The notes beneath the pieces are model-generated. The model made no database searches, had not been told where the DNA came from, and was given only the letters and a program-made list of their open reading frames with translations. Position numbers and translations under genes: made by a program. Below, one piece after another: positions 8,617-17,674 of a DNA stretch of 64,000 nucleotides. Source of the DNA: an uncultured Pelagibacteraceae bacterium (GTDB taxonomy: Bacteria; Pseudomonadota; Alphaproteobacteria; Pelagibacterales; Pelagibacteraceae); assembly GCA_902634935.1 (NCBI GenBank), contig CACPMF010000007.1, positions 1 through 64,000 on the forward strand. Direction: 5' to 3'. Every line of letters starts with the position of its first letter. Position 1 is the first letter of the stretch.

Positions 8617-9936
8617 ATGAAAAAGAGAGGCTTAAAAGAATTTAAAACATTTCCTCAATCAACTATTAGTGAAATTCAAAGAGCAGCAAAAGAGGGAATT
8701 TATCAAATTCGAGGGTTAGGTGCTAAAAGAAAAGTTCCTGACTTTGATGATCTGGTTTTCTTAGGTGCTTCAATGTCTAGATATCCTTTGGAAGGATATA
8801 GGGAAAAATGTAAAACTTCAGTTGTAATTGGAGATAGATTTGCAAAGAAACCTTTAAAGTTAGATATACCTATTACTATAGCTGGAATGAGTTTTGGTGC
8901 TTTAGGCGCTAATGCTAAAGAAGCATTAGGAAGGGGTGCATCCTCAATGGGAACTTCAACAACAACAGGTGATGGAGGAATGACCAAAGAAGAAAGAGGT
9001 TCATCTAAGTATTTAGTTTACCAATTACTTCCTTCTAGATATGGCATGAATCCTGATGATTTAAGAAAAGCAGATGCAATTGAAGTTGTTGTTGGACAAG
9101 GCGCAAAACCAGGCGGCGGCGGTATGCTTTTAGGTCAAAAAATTAATAAAAGAGTTGCAGGAATGAGAACACTACCAGAGGGAATTGATCAAAGAAGTGC
9201 ATGTCGTCATCCTGATTGGACTGGACCAGATGATTTAGAGATCAAAATTCAAGAACTAAGAGAAATAACAAATTGGGAAAAACCTATTTATATTAAAGTA
9301 GGTGCTGCAAGATCTTATTATGATACTGCACTTGCAGTTAAAGCAGGTGCAGATGTCGTTGTATTAGATGGAATGCAAGGAGGCACTGCTGCAACACAAG
9401 ATGTTTTTATTGAACACGTTGGTATTCCAACTCTAGGAGCATTAAGACAGGCAGTTGATGCATTGAAAGAATTAAATATGCACCGTAAAGTTCAATTAAT
9501 TGTTTCGGGTGGAATTAGAACGGGAGCGGATGTTGCAAAAGCGCTTGCTATGGGAGCGGACGCAGTATCAATCGGTTCTGCTGCTATGATGGCATTGAAT
9601 TGCAATGCGGACTTATATAGAAAAGATTATGAAAAACTTGGAACAGAACCTGGTTACTGTCATCACTGTCATACAGGTAGATGTCCTGTAGGTGTTGCAA
9701 CACAAGATCCTAAACTTGAGAAAAGACTAGATCCAAAAGAAGGTGGAAGACAATTAAAAAACTATTTGACTACTTTAACGTTAGAGTTGCAGACTTTAGC
9801 AAGAGCAAATGGTAAGTCTGATGTAAGAAATTTAGAGCCTGAGGATTTGGTTGCTTTAACAGTTGAAGCAGCTGCTATGTCACGAGTTCCATTAGCTGGA
9901 ACTAATTGGATACCTGGATTTAAAGAAAAAGATTGA
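8617..9936 (+). CDS. mgsC: N-methylglutamate synthase FMN/Fe-S subunit (MgsC-like)
   Basis: A 439-aa GltB-type FMN barrel. Motifs are PITIAGMSFGALG, GDGGMTKEERG, HPDWTGPDDLEIK, LDGMQGGTAATQ and GGIRTGADVAKALAMGADA, then C348, C351 and C356 (CHHCHTGRC + PVGVATQDP) as Fe-S ligands. It would reduce the imine formed from the released amine and 2-oxoglutarate, giving N-methylglutamate in the methylamine pathway. Very similar to 3274-4665 but without its Lys/Asn-rich N-terminal tail. No mgdABCD (N-methylglutamate dehydrogenase) lies in this window, so the onward step would be encoded elsewhere. Confidence 0.74.
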   Translation: MKKRGLKEFKTFPQSTISEIQRAAKEGIYQIRGLGAKRKVPDFDDLVFLGASMSRYPLEGYREKCKTSVVIGDRFAKKPLKLDIPITIAGMSFGALGANAKEALGRGASSMGTSTTTGDGGMTKEERGSSKYLVYQLLPSRYGMNPDDLRKADAIEVVVGQGAKPGGGGMLLGQKINKRVAGMRTLPEGIDQRSACRHPDWTGPDDLEIKIQELREITNWEKPIYIKVGAARSYYDTALAVKAGADVVVLDGMQGGTAATQDVFIEHVGIPTLGALRQAVDALKELNMHRKVQLIVSGGIRTGADVAKALAMGADAVSIGSAAMMALNCNADLYRKDYEKLGTEPGYCHHCHTGRCPVGVATQDPKLEKRLDPKEGGRQLKNYLTTLTLELQTLARANGKSDVRNLEPEDLVALTVEAAAMSRVPLAGTNWIPGFKEKD

Positions 9937-9966
9937 TTAAGAATTTGAATTTTAATAGTTTTTAAT

Positions 9967-11292
9967 ATGCCAAAAAATCTTTCACAAATTGCTAAACAAA
10001 AAAAAATAAAATACTTTCTAATTAGTTTTGTTGATCTGTTTGGAGTATTAAGATCAAAATTAGTTCCTGCTCAAGCAATTGCTGAAATGCAAAAGAATGG
10101 TGCAGGATTTGCAGGATTTGCAACCTGGTTGGACATGACACCTGCTGATAGTGATATGTTTGCAATACCTGATCCAGATAGTTTAATTCAATTACCTTGG
10201 AATAAAGAAATTGGATGGCTTGCATCTGATTTGTATATGGATGGAAAACCAGTTGAAGCATCACCAAGAGTAATGCTTAAAAATCAAATTCAAAAATTAA
10301 AAGCCAAAAAACTTCAAATGAAGTCAGGTGTTGAATGTGAATATTTTTTAATTTCTGAAGATGGTTTATCTATAGCTGATCCAAGAGATATACAGTCAAA
10401 ACCTTGTTATGACCAATCTGCATTAATGAGAAGATATGATCTAATTAAAGAAATTTGTGACAGCATGATTGAGCTTGGTTGGAAACCATACCAAAACGAT
10501 CATGAAGATGCGAATGGTCAGTTTGAAATGAACTGGGATTACTCTGATAGTCTTGTTACTGCAGATAGACATGTGTTCTTTAAATTCATGGTAAAAAATC
10601 TTGCTGAGAAACATGGATTAAGAGCTACTTTCATGCCAAAACCTTTTAACAATTTGACCGGAAATGGTTGTCATGCTCATGTCTCTGTTTGGAGTGGTGG
10701 AGTAAATAAATTTTTAGATAAAAAAGATAAATTAGGACTTAGTAAATTAGCTTATAACTTTCTTGGTGGTTTAATTAAAAATGCTCAACCTTTATCAGCT
10801 TTTTTTAACCCAACTATCAACAGTTATAGAAGAATAAATGCACCGCCAACAAAATCAGGTGCAACCTGGTCTCCAAGTAGTATTTCTTATACAGGGAATA
10901 ATAGAACACACATGATTAGAGTTCCTGATCAAGGAAGATTTGAATTAAGATTAATGGATGGCTCAGCAAATCCATACTTATTACAAGCAGGGGTACTAGC
11001 AGCAGGAATAGAGGGAATTAATAAAAAAATTAACCCTGGTAAGCCTCTTCATTGTAATATGTATACAGATTATAAAAAATATCCAAACCTTGCAAAACTT
11101 CCAAATGATATAGGCCAAGCATTGGGTATGTTAGAAAAAAGTAAAATGTTAAATAACGCTTTTGGAAAAGATGCAATTAAAAGTTATTTAAAATTGAAAA
11201 AAACGGAATTATCAAATTTTAAAAGAAAAGAAGTATTTAATAAAAGAAAACCTATTACAAATTGGGAAAGAGCTAACACATTAGACTGTTAA
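9967..11292 (+). CDS. gmaS: Gamma-glutamylmethylamide synthetase / type III glutamine synthetase
   Basis: A complete 441-aa GS-fold ligase. The N-terminal part (KYFLISFVDLFGVLRSKLVP; GAGFAGFATWLDM) and the catalytic motifs ECEYFLI, NDHEDANGQFEMNW, NGCHAHVSVW and INSYRRINAPP are those of the GlnT/GmaS subfamily, which joins methylamine or ammonia to glutamate using ATP. Directly following an mgsABC-sized set, gmaS is the more economical reading: methylamine + glutamate gives gamma-glutamylmethylamide for MgsABC. It ends 1 bp before dpaL. GmaS and GlnT cannot be separated with certainty by eye. Confidence 0.75.
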   Translation: MPKNLSQIAKQKKIKYFLISFVDLFGVLRSKLVPAQAIAEMQKNGAGFAGFATWLDMTPADSDMFAIPDPDSLIQLPWNKEIGWLASDLYMDGKPVEASPRVMLKNQIQKLKAKKLQMKSGVECEYFLISEDGLSIADPRDIQSKPCYDQSALMRRYDLIKEICDSMIELGWKPYQNDHEDANGQFEMNWDYSDSLVTADRHVFFKFMVKNLAEKHGLRATFMPKPFNNLTGNGCHAHVSVWSGGVNKFLDKKDKLGLSKLAYNFLGGLIKNAQPLSAFFNPTINSYRRINAPPTKSGATWSPSSISYTGNNRTHMIRVPDQGRFELRLMDGSANPYLLQAGVLAAGIEGINKKINPGKPLHCNMYTDYKKYPNLAKLPNDIGQALGMLEKSKMLNNAFGKDAIKSYLKLKKTELSNFKRKEVFNKRKPITNWERANTLDC

Positions 11293-11293
11293 C

Positions 11294-12433
11294 ATGAAGG
11301 AATTGGGTAAAATTTCTTCTTGGAAATATTCAAAATTTTTATCTAACAAAAGATATAATTTTTCAAGAAAATTAGTACTAAAATATTTATCTAAACAATT
11401 TATAGATAAAGCTTATAAAAAAATATCAAAGTGGAAAGGTTACTCACCTACTCCACTGGTTAAATTAAATAAACTTAAAAAAAATCTTAAGCTTAAAAAT
11501 ATATTTTATAAAGACGAGTCTAAAAGATTTCATTTGAAATCTTTTAAAGCCTTGGGTGGTGCTTATGCAGTTGAAGATATCTCAAAAGGGAAAAAAAATA
11601 TTGTAATTTCATCAGCAACAGCAGGAAACCATGGAAGATCAGTTGCCTGGGGAGCTCAAAGGTTGGGTCTTGAATGTAGAATATTTGTTAGTCAGTACGT
11701 TAGCGAGACAAGAGTTAAAGAAATAGAAAAATTTGGAGCTGTTGTTACAAGAGTAAAAGGTGATTATGAAAGTTCTTTAAACGAATGCATAAGACAAACT
11801 AAAAAAAATAAGTGGCATATTGTTCAGGATGTCTCTAATAAAAATTATAAATATGTGCCTCAACTTACAATGGCAGGTTATTCAATAATGATTAAAGAAA
11901 TATCTAAACAAACAAATCAGTACATTACCCATGTTTTTCTCCAAGCAGGTGTTGGAGGGATGGCGGCTGGATCTGTGGCGGGTATTGCAAGATATTTTAA
12001 AAGAATTCCAAAGATAATTGTAGTTGAACCAAAAGATGCAGCCTGTGTTTTAAAAAGTATTGAAGCTAAAAAAATGAAAAAAATTAAAATTAAAAAAGAA
12101 AGTATTATGGGAGGAATGTCGTGTAACGAAATGTCCCTGGTACCTTGGAACATTTTAAATAAATCTGCAAATCATTGTATAACAATAGATGATTCAAAAG
12201 TATCAAATACAGTTGCAATGTTAGCTAAATCAAAGTTCAGTAATAAAAAAATTACAGGTGGTGAATGTGCAACACCTGGGATAATAAGTTTAATAGCTGC
12301 ATGTAACGACAAAAAAATTAAAAATCTTTTGGCGCTTAATGAAAAATCAAATGTACTCGTTATGGGATGTGAAGGTAATGCAGATGCTACATTGTATAAT
12401 AAGCTATTGTCTCAAGGTTTAAAGAAGATCTAA
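11294..12433 (+). CDS. dpaL: Diaminopropionate ammonia-lyase
   Basis: A 379-aa fold-type II PLP enzyme. K85 in the LKSFKALGGAYA motif is the expected Schiff-base lysine, SATAGNHGRSVAWGAQ binds the substrate/PLP phosphate, and QAGVGGMAAGSVAG is the second glycine loop. These match diaminopropionate ammonia-lyase (YgeX/DpaL) better than threonine dehydratase, which has a different lysine context and often an ACT domain. The reaction splits 2,3-diaminopropionate to pyruvate and two ammonia. It is coupled to gmaS (1-bp gap), so it likely serves nitrogen salvage. A related PLP lyase acting on another diamino acid cannot be excluded. Confidence 0.75.
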   Translation: MKELGKISSWKYSKFLSNKRYNFSRKLVLKYLSKQFIDKAYKKISKWKGYSPTPLVKLNKLKKNLKLKNIFYKDESKRFHLKSFKALGGAYAVEDISKGKKNIVISSATAGNHGRSVAWGAQRLGLECRIFVSQYVSETRVKEIEKFGAVVTRVKGDYESSLNECIRQTKKNKWHIVQDVSNKNYKYVPQLTMAGYSIMIKEISKQTNQYITHVFLQAGVGGMAAGSVAGIARYFKRIPKIIVVEPKDAACVLKSIEAKKMKKIKIKKESIMGGMSCNEMSLVPWNILNKSANHCITIDDSKVSNTVAMLAKSKFSNKKITGGECATPGIISLIAACNDKKIKNLLALNEKSNVLVMGCEGNADATLYNKLLSQGLKKI

Positions 12434-12435
12434 AT

Positions 12436-13854
12436 ATGTCTGATTGTGCTGTTGTTTGGATAAGGGATGATTTTAGAATTAGAAATAATCATGCTCTATC
12501 GTACGCTTGTAAAAATCATGATGCTGTAACTGCTATTTACATACATAATAAAGAGTATTTTGATGGAAAAAGAGAAGCTCAAAGATGGTGGATTAGTAAA
12601 TCACTGGAGAGTTTTTCAAATGATCTAGAAAAATTTAACATCAAGTTAGAGACAATTATTTCTGATGAAACTTCATTTTACTCAAAATTAAAGACAAAAG
12701 ATAAAATATCGATTTATTGGAATAAGGTTTATGAACCAGATCATTTAAAGTTAGATAAAGAAATAGAAAAAATTTTAGAAAAAAAAGATATTCCATTTAA
12801 ATTTTTCAAAGGAAATATTTTAAACGAATATCAATCAATTACTAAAAATGATGGAACACCCTTTAAGGTTTTCAGTCCCTTTTGGAGAAATGCGGAACAA
12901 GTATTTCTGGATGCAGTTCCACAAAAAACGTCAGAGATAAAAAAGTTAAAAAGTAAAAAAACTTTATTTAATTCTAAAGATAATTTTAAACAAATTATGC
13001 CTAAAAAAGATTGGTTTAAAAAGTTTGATCAATATTGGAAGCCATCTGAGGATGAAGCTCACAAAAACTTAAAAGAATTTATAAGTAACAGAATTTCAAA
13101 ATATGGTGTTGATAGAGATTATCCATCAATAAATGGATCTTCAAGATTATCTCCCTATATTAGAAACGGTCAAATACACGTAGCTGCAATATATGAAAAA
13201 AGCTCAAAGGATATTAAAAAAAATATAAGTATTAGAAAATATATTAATGAACTGGGATGGAGGGAATTTTCTCACAGTTTAATTAATTATTTCCCACAAA
13301 TGTTAAAAGGAAACTTAAGAAAGGAATTTGATAAATTTCCATGGGAAAAAAATTCTAAAAATCTTAAAGCATGGAAACAGGGTATGACCGGTTATCCAAT
13401 TGTTGATGCAGGAATGCGAGAACTTTATGAAACAGGTTGGATGCATAACAGAATTAGAATGGTAGTTGGATCATTTTTAGTTAAACATTTAAGAATTAAT
13501 TGGAAAGAAGGTGAAAAATATTTCAGAAATTGTTTACTAGATTTTAATGAGGCTAATAATGTTGCACAATGGCAATGGGTTGCAGGATGTGGTGCTGATG
13601 CAGCTCCTTACTTTAGAATTTTTAATCCAATTCTACAGGGAGAAAAATTTGATAAAGAGGGATTATATGTAAAAAAATGGGTACCAGAGTTAAGTAAAGT
13701 TCCATCAAAATTTATTCATAAGCCTTGGGAGATGGAATTAAAATATCAAGAGGCAATAAATACTATTATTGGAAAAGAATATCCTAAACCGATTGTTGTT
13801 CATGAAGAGGCACGAGCTGCAGCTTTAAATGCTTTTCAAAGTTTAAGGAAATAA
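12436..13854 (+). CDS. phrB: Deoxyribodipyrimidine photolyase (class I CPD photolyase)
   Basis: A 472-aa flavoprotein for light-driven repair of cyclobutane pyrimidine dimers. The N-terminal antenna domain (VVWIRDDFRIRNNHALSYA) is followed by the FAD domain with RLSPYIRNGQI, LGWREFSHSLINYFP, PIVDAGMRELYETGWMHNR and NNVAQWQWVAGCGADAAPYFR, all hallmark photolyase motifs. Length is normal. It begins 2 bp after dpaL and ends the long + strand run. A sunlit surface-ocean lifestyle fits. Confidence 0.93.
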   Translation: MSDCAVVWIRDDFRIRNNHALSYACKNHDAVTAIYIHNKEYFDGKREAQRWWISKSLESFSNDLEKFNIKLETIISDETSFYSKLKTKDKISIYWNKVYEPDHLKLDKEIEKILEKKDIPFKFFKGNILNEYQSITKNDGTPFKVFSPFWRNAEQVFLDAVPQKTSEIKKLKSKKTLFNSKDNFKQIMPKKDWFKKFDQYWKPSEDEAHKNLKEFISNRISKYGVDRDYPSINGSSRLSPYIRNGQIHVAAIYEKSSKDIKKNISIRKYINELGWREFSHSLINYFPQMLKGNLRKEFDKFPWEKNSKNLKAWKQGMTGYPIVDAGMRELYETGWMHNRIRMVVGSFLVKHLRINWKEGEKYFRNCLLDFNEANNVAQWQWVAGCGADAAPYFRIFNPILQGEKFDKEGLYVKKWVPELSKVPSKFIHKPWEMELKYQEAINTIIGKEYPKPIVVHEEARAAALNAFQSLRK

Positions 13855-13860
13855 ATTTTA

Positions 13861-14280
13861 CTATTTTCCTAAAAAGTGATGGATAATTTTTCTTTTTTGT
13901 GGGGTAAGCCTATGTTCAAATAAATATAAACCCTGCCATGTTCCAAGTAACAAATGACTATCTTTAATACTCAAAGAGATTTGATTATTTGTCAATGCTG
14001 ATTTTATGTGAGCAGGCATATCATCTTTTCCTTCGGTGGTGTGAACATATAATTTGTTATCCATAGGAGCTAATTTATCAAAATAATTAATTAAATCTGT
14101 TTGAACATCTGGATCTGCATTTTCTTGAACAATTAGGGATGCACTGGTGTGCTGAATACTTAAATTCAACATTCCATTTTTAAAATTATTTTTACTTATC
14201 CAATTAATTGTTTCATCGGTAAATTCATATAACTTTTGTCCATTTGTGTTTACTTGAAGATTAAAAAATTCCTGTTTCAT
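13861..14280 (-). CDS. yjbQ: YjbQ/UPF0047 family protein
   Basis: A 139-aa protein with the family signature HTSASLIVQENADPDVQTDL (about 44-63) and the C-terminal GTWQGLYLFEHR. Members are small soluble proteins; E. coli YjbQ shows weak thiamine-phosphate-synthase activity, but the physiological role is unsettled. It is the last gene of a minus-strand run ending 6 bp from the convergent photolyase gene. It follows the zapE-like gene by 5 bp. Confidence 0.85.
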   Translation of the reverse strand: MKQEFFNLQVNTNGQKLYEFTDETINWISKNNFKNGMLNLSIQHTSASLIVQENADPDVQTDLINYFDKLAPMDNKLYVHTTEGKDDMPAHIKSALTNNQISLSIKDSHLLLGTWQGLYLFEHRLTPQKRKIIHHFLGK

Positions 14281-14285
14281 AAATA

Positions 14286-15335
14286 TTATTCTCTAGATGT
14301 TAGTTCATATAAACGACTTATAGTACGTTTAAACGGTTTTTCTAATAATCTTGATGAAGTAAACTCATCTAAACTTTGATTACTTGTTACTGCAATTGAA
14401 ATATCTTTATCATAAATTACATCTATTAGAGTAATAAATCGCTGTTGTTGGTTTGAATTAGTATCATTAAATTGTGGAATTTGATCTATTACAATAAATT
14501 TGCAGTTTTTAATTATTTCTAAATAATCTTCTGCACCTAGATTTTGATCACAAAGACCGTTGAAATTAAATCTTACAATTCCTTCATAGAAATTTTCTAT
14601 TTTAAAATCTCTTCCCTTTACATTGACTGTAATTTTAGATTGATTTTTGTCTTTTGTAATTGTTCTAAAAAATTTATTAATCTTAAAGTTTGTCTCCTGG
14701 TTTAAAGGATAAAAATATCTTTGTTTTTGATTATCATTAGATTTTCTATAATCATCCTCAATTTTAAGTTCGTGTTCAATTGATTGATCTTCCATAATTT
14801 TTATGAAAGGTTTAAACTGATCTCGCTGAAGACCGTCTTTATATAATTCTGAGATTTTAGTATTTGAAGTTACAATAATTTTTATATCCTCTTTAAATAT
14901 TTGATCAAATAATTTACCTAAAATCATTGCATCTACAATATTAGTTACTTGAAACTCGTCAAAATAAATTAACGAAGCTTTTGATTTAAGGTTTTTAACA
15001 AATTGATTGATTACATTTTCTTCATTTTTATCTTTTCGTTCATGAACAAAATCATGAAAACTTAACATAAACTCATTAAAGTGTTGTCTTAATTTTTTTT
15101 GATCTACTTGATCAAAAAAAAAATTTAAAATCATTGTTTTTCCAACACCTACACCTCCAAATAAATAAAAACCTTTTTTGGAATTTTGTTTTGAAAATAA
15201 CTTTGAAAAAAAAGATTTAAAATTTGATTGATAATATTGCTCTAGTTTTTTTATAACCGCAATTTGATTAGGGTTAACCTCTAGTTCTTGATTATTACAG
15301 TAAGATATAAAATCTTTCTCAAATGTCTTTGGCAT
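14286..15335 (-). CDS. zapE: AFG1/ZapE family P-loop ATPase
   Basis: A 349-aa protein with Walker A GGVGVGKT at 60-67, Walker B LIYFDEF around 122-128, and the AFG1-type FVIDQIPQF and DVIYDKDISIAVTSN regions near the C-terminus. In gamma-proteobacteria ZapE modulates the Z-ring; mitochondrial AFG1 acts in protein quality control. It overlaps the cupin gene by 1 bp. Function in this lineage is inferred from family only. Confidence 0.85.
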   Translation of the reverse strand: MPKTFEKDFISYCNNQELEVNPNQIAVIKKLEQYYQSNFKSFFSKLFSKQNSKKGFYLFGGVGVGKTMILNFFFDQVDQKKLRQHFNEFMLSFHDFVHERKDKNEENVINQFVKNLKSKASLIYFDEFQVTNIVDAMILGKLFDQIFKEDIKIIVTSNTKISELYKDGLQRDQFKPFIKIMEDQSIEHELKIEDDYRKSNDNQKQRYFYPLNQETNFKINKFFRTITKDKNQSKITVNVKGRDFKIENFYEGIVRFNFNGLCDQNLGAEDYLEIIKNCKFIVIDQIPQFNDTNSNQQQRFITLIDVIYDKDISIAVTSNQSLDEFTSSRLLEKPFKRTISRLYELTSRE

Positions 15336-15766
15336 TAATTTTTTTTAGTTTTAAAATCAATACCATACTCTGATCTTGGACCTTTTCTTAAACCAAATGG
15401 ACCTGAAAAAAAAATTGTCATCGGTCTTGTTCCTGGTTTAAGGTCAACTCTGTGAAATGCATTAGCAGATCGAAAACCAATATAACCTGGTCTTCTCCAA
15501 AACTTTCCTTTAATTGTAGTTTCCCAATAACCCCCTCTAATAACAATTGTCATATAAGGAAATAAATGATTATGAACACCATCTCCATGATCATCATCTA
15601 GCATTTCATGAATTAAAATATTAAATGGAAACCATCTAGGTCTGTGTCTAAATAAAAGGTAATACCTGTTCATCCAGGGTTTTGCCTGATCGTAATTTGG
15701 GTGTGAGGGTCCTCTATCTAAAACAACTTTTTTTCGCCCTAACTTTTCAAGTAATTTTAAAAACAT
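15335..15766 (-). CDS. Small cupin-fold protein
   Basis: A 143-aa protein with a cupin pattern: H65-x-H67 (GVHNHLFPYMTIVIRGGYWE) in the first motif and H105 (ANAFHRVDL) in the second, which would hold one metal ion. The N-terminal part is rich in Trp, Arg and Pro (YYLLFRHRPRWFPFN). Substrate unknown. It overlaps both neighbours by one base (bamB upstream, zapE downstream), so it is co-transcribed with an outer-membrane assembly gene. A mono-domain cupin dioxygenase or a sugar/ligand-binding protein are both possible. Confidence 0.6.
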   Translation of the reverse strand: MFLKLLEKLGRKKVVLDRGPSHPNYDQAKPWMNRYYLLFRHRPRWFPFNILIHEMLDDDHGDGVHNHLFPYMTIVIRGGYWETTIKGKFWRRPGYIGFRSANAFHRVDLKPGTRPMTIFFSGPFGLRKGPRSEYGIDFKTKKN

Positions 15767-17043
15767 TATTCAACTTTAATAATAGCATTACTCTTTAAAA
15801 TGAACATGCCATCATCAAAAACGTTAGGTCTATTAATTCTTGATTTTCCTATTTTATAAAACCCTTCCTCATTTCCTGAAACAGCGTTCAACTTTATCAA
15901 TTTTCCATTATTTAAAGAGACATAAACCTTATTTTGCGCAAGGATAAATCCAGTAGGTTCAATTTGATTTTTCTTATTTTCGATATTTTTAAATATGTTT
16001 GTAATCCTTAAAACATTTCCAGTTTTATCATCGATTATAAATAAAAAACCTTCTTTTGAAATTGAAAAAACATAACTTTCAATAACGGTTGGTCTTAAAC
16101 TTGAATTGATGGTTTGTTTATATTTTAAAACACCTGATCTTGCATCAATTGCAAAAAACTCATTTCTATTATTTGAAAAGTAAATTGTATCATTTGCAAA
16201 AATAATATCTGAATTTTCTAACGTAAATGCATCTTGGAAAATTAATGTGCTTTGTGTGGGTGTTTGCCAAACTAAACTTCCATCATTAGCATTTAAAGCG
16301 GTTACATCGCCAATACTGTTTATAAAAAATACTACTTCTCCTTTTGTTATAAGAGATAATTTTTTTTGAGATTTAATAAATGGGTTATCAGTATCAAAAT
16401 TCCATAGCTCTTTTCCATCTTTTACTGAAAAGGCTCGTATTACATTATCAAAGTCTACAACGACTACACTATTTTTAATAATTTTTGCATTTGAATTAAA
16501 TCCAACTTTACTTTCTATGGTCCAGTTTAATTCTCCAGTTTCTAATTTTATAGAATAAACTTTTGAAAGATTATCAAGTACCAATATATCAGGTCCAGAT
16601 TGTGCAAAATATAAAATTGGTTTTAATTTTTTCTCTTTTTTAGAATAGTAATTTACTTTCCAATACTCTTCAAAATCTGTTGAGGTTTTAAAGATATCTC
16701 CTTTTCCTGTAAAAAACACTAAACCGTTATCTTCAGTAAATAATATTTCAGGTTGATTAAATTTAAATTGATCAATAGTTGAAAATTTATATGAAAAAAC
16801 TTTTTCAAAATTTGAGTTAAAATCTAAATTTCCACTGTTGTTTGAATTATTTGATAAAAAGGGCTCACCCTTTGTAATTGTTGATATTTTAATATTTAAA
16901 GCAGGATTTAATTCTTGTTTTATTGGTTTTGATTTTTCAAATAAAGTTATAGCATTTGGATTTTCTTCAACTTTTTTATCCTTAAAACCACAATTCGATA
17001 AAAATAAAAGTAAAACTAGATATAAAAAAAACTTACTCACCAA
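15766..17043 (-). CDS. bamB: BamB-like outer membrane assembly lipoprotein (PQQ-type beta-propeller)
   Basis: A 425-aa protein with a lipoprotein signal: a hydrophobic stretch ending LFLSNC, acylated at C18. The mature part shows repeated propeller blades with the WD-like PQQ pattern (LETGELNWTIES, VKDGKELWNFD, NANDGSLVWQT, DARSGVLKY, DDKTGNVLRI). BamB supports the BAM complex in folding outer-membrane proteins. The upstream YfgM-like gene overlaps by 11 bp, the usual pairing. The GTPase gene der, common downstream of bamB, is not here; a cupin gene takes its place. Confidence 0.82.
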   Translation of the reverse strand: MVSKFFLYLVLLLFLSNCGFKDKKVEENPNAITLFEKSKPIKQELNPALNIKISTITKGEPFLSNNSNNSGNLDFNSNFEKVFSYKFSTIDQFKFNQPEILFTEDNGLVFFTGKGDIFKTSTDFEEYWKVNYYSKKEKKLKPILYFAQSGPDILVLDNLSKVYSIKLETGELNWTIESKVGFNSNAKIIKNSVVVVDFDNVIRAFSVKDGKELWNFDTDNPFIKSQKKLSLITKGEVVFFINSIGDVTALNANDGSLVWQTPTQSTLIFQDAFTLENSDIIFANDTIYFSNNRNEFFAIDARSGVLKYKQTINSSLRPTVIESYVFSISKEGFLFIIDDKTGNVLRITNIFKNIENKKNQIEPTGFILAQNKVYVSLNNGKLIKLNAVSGNEEGFYKIGKSRINRPNVFDDGMFILKSNAIIKVE

Positions 17044-17674
17044 AGTCTACACGTAATCTTTTTAGCGCTTCTGTTTTAATTTTTTGACTTGCATTTTCTA
17101 GATTTGCTAACTGTTGGAAAAACTCTTTAGATTTTTGTTTTTGATTATTTGCAAAATAATATTCTGCCATTAAATATAAACCATGGGGCTTCCAAATACT
17201 TTCAGATTTAATTACAGGATTTAAAATATCTAAAAGCTCATTTTCATTTGCAAAATCTGAATTAAATAAACCTTTTTTAAATATATTTAGATTTTTCGTT
17301 TCTTTATCTAGTCCACTTTCATTAATTATAACATCAAAATATTGGTTTATTTCCTCATTTGAAGTTATGAGCTGATTATCAATTAAGAAATAAAAAGCTA
17401 AAGGTGAGTAAGTGCTATCTTTTTCATTAATAATTGTTTTTAATTCCTCAAGGACATCTGTTTGACCACTTTCATATTTTATTACTGCTAAATTATATTG
17501 ATCAGCAAGTTTTGCTTTTTTTCTTGTTTGAAGTTCTTCGTAAAGAAAATAGCCGCACAAAATCAAGATTAAAACAACAAAAACTGAGGTAAGAGATTTT
17601 CTATTATTAATAAAAAAATTCTTAATTCTTTCGTTACGAGTATTGGTATTTATAATATCTATTTCTTCGTCCAT
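17033..17674 (-). CDS. YfgM-like tetratricopeptide membrane protein
   Basis: A 213-aa protein: a charged cytoplasmic head (about 27 residues), one transmembrane helix at about 28-45 (SLTSVFVVLILILCGYFLY), then a helical repeat-rich periplasmic region ending in KIKTEALKRLRVDFGE. This is the architecture of the YfgM/DUF2133 family, which works with periplasmic chaperones and is usually next to bamB, as here. It overlaps the aconitase stop codon by one base and bamB by 11 bp. Confidence 0.72.
   Translation of the reverse strand: MDEEIDIINTNTRNERIKNFFINNRKSLTSVFVVLILILCGYFLYEELQTRKKAKLADQYNLAVIKYESGQTDVLEELKTIINEKDSTYSPLAFYFLIDNQLITSNEEINQYFDVIINESGLDKETKNLNIFKKGLFNSDFANENELLDILNPVIKSESIWKPHGLYLMAEYYFANNQKQKSKEFFQQLANLENASQKIKTEALKRLRVDFGE

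Noticed and set aside
8703-8987. 94-codon minus-strand open frame in mgsC
   Set aside because: Antisense to the FMN subunit core and rich in Pro/Ser/Ala as expected of a shadow frame.
13846-13870. Weak inverted repeat between convergent phrB and yjbQ as a bidirectional terminator
   Set aside because: AGGAAA/TTTTCCT pairs only about six AT-rich bases with an 11-12 nt loop; too weak to call.
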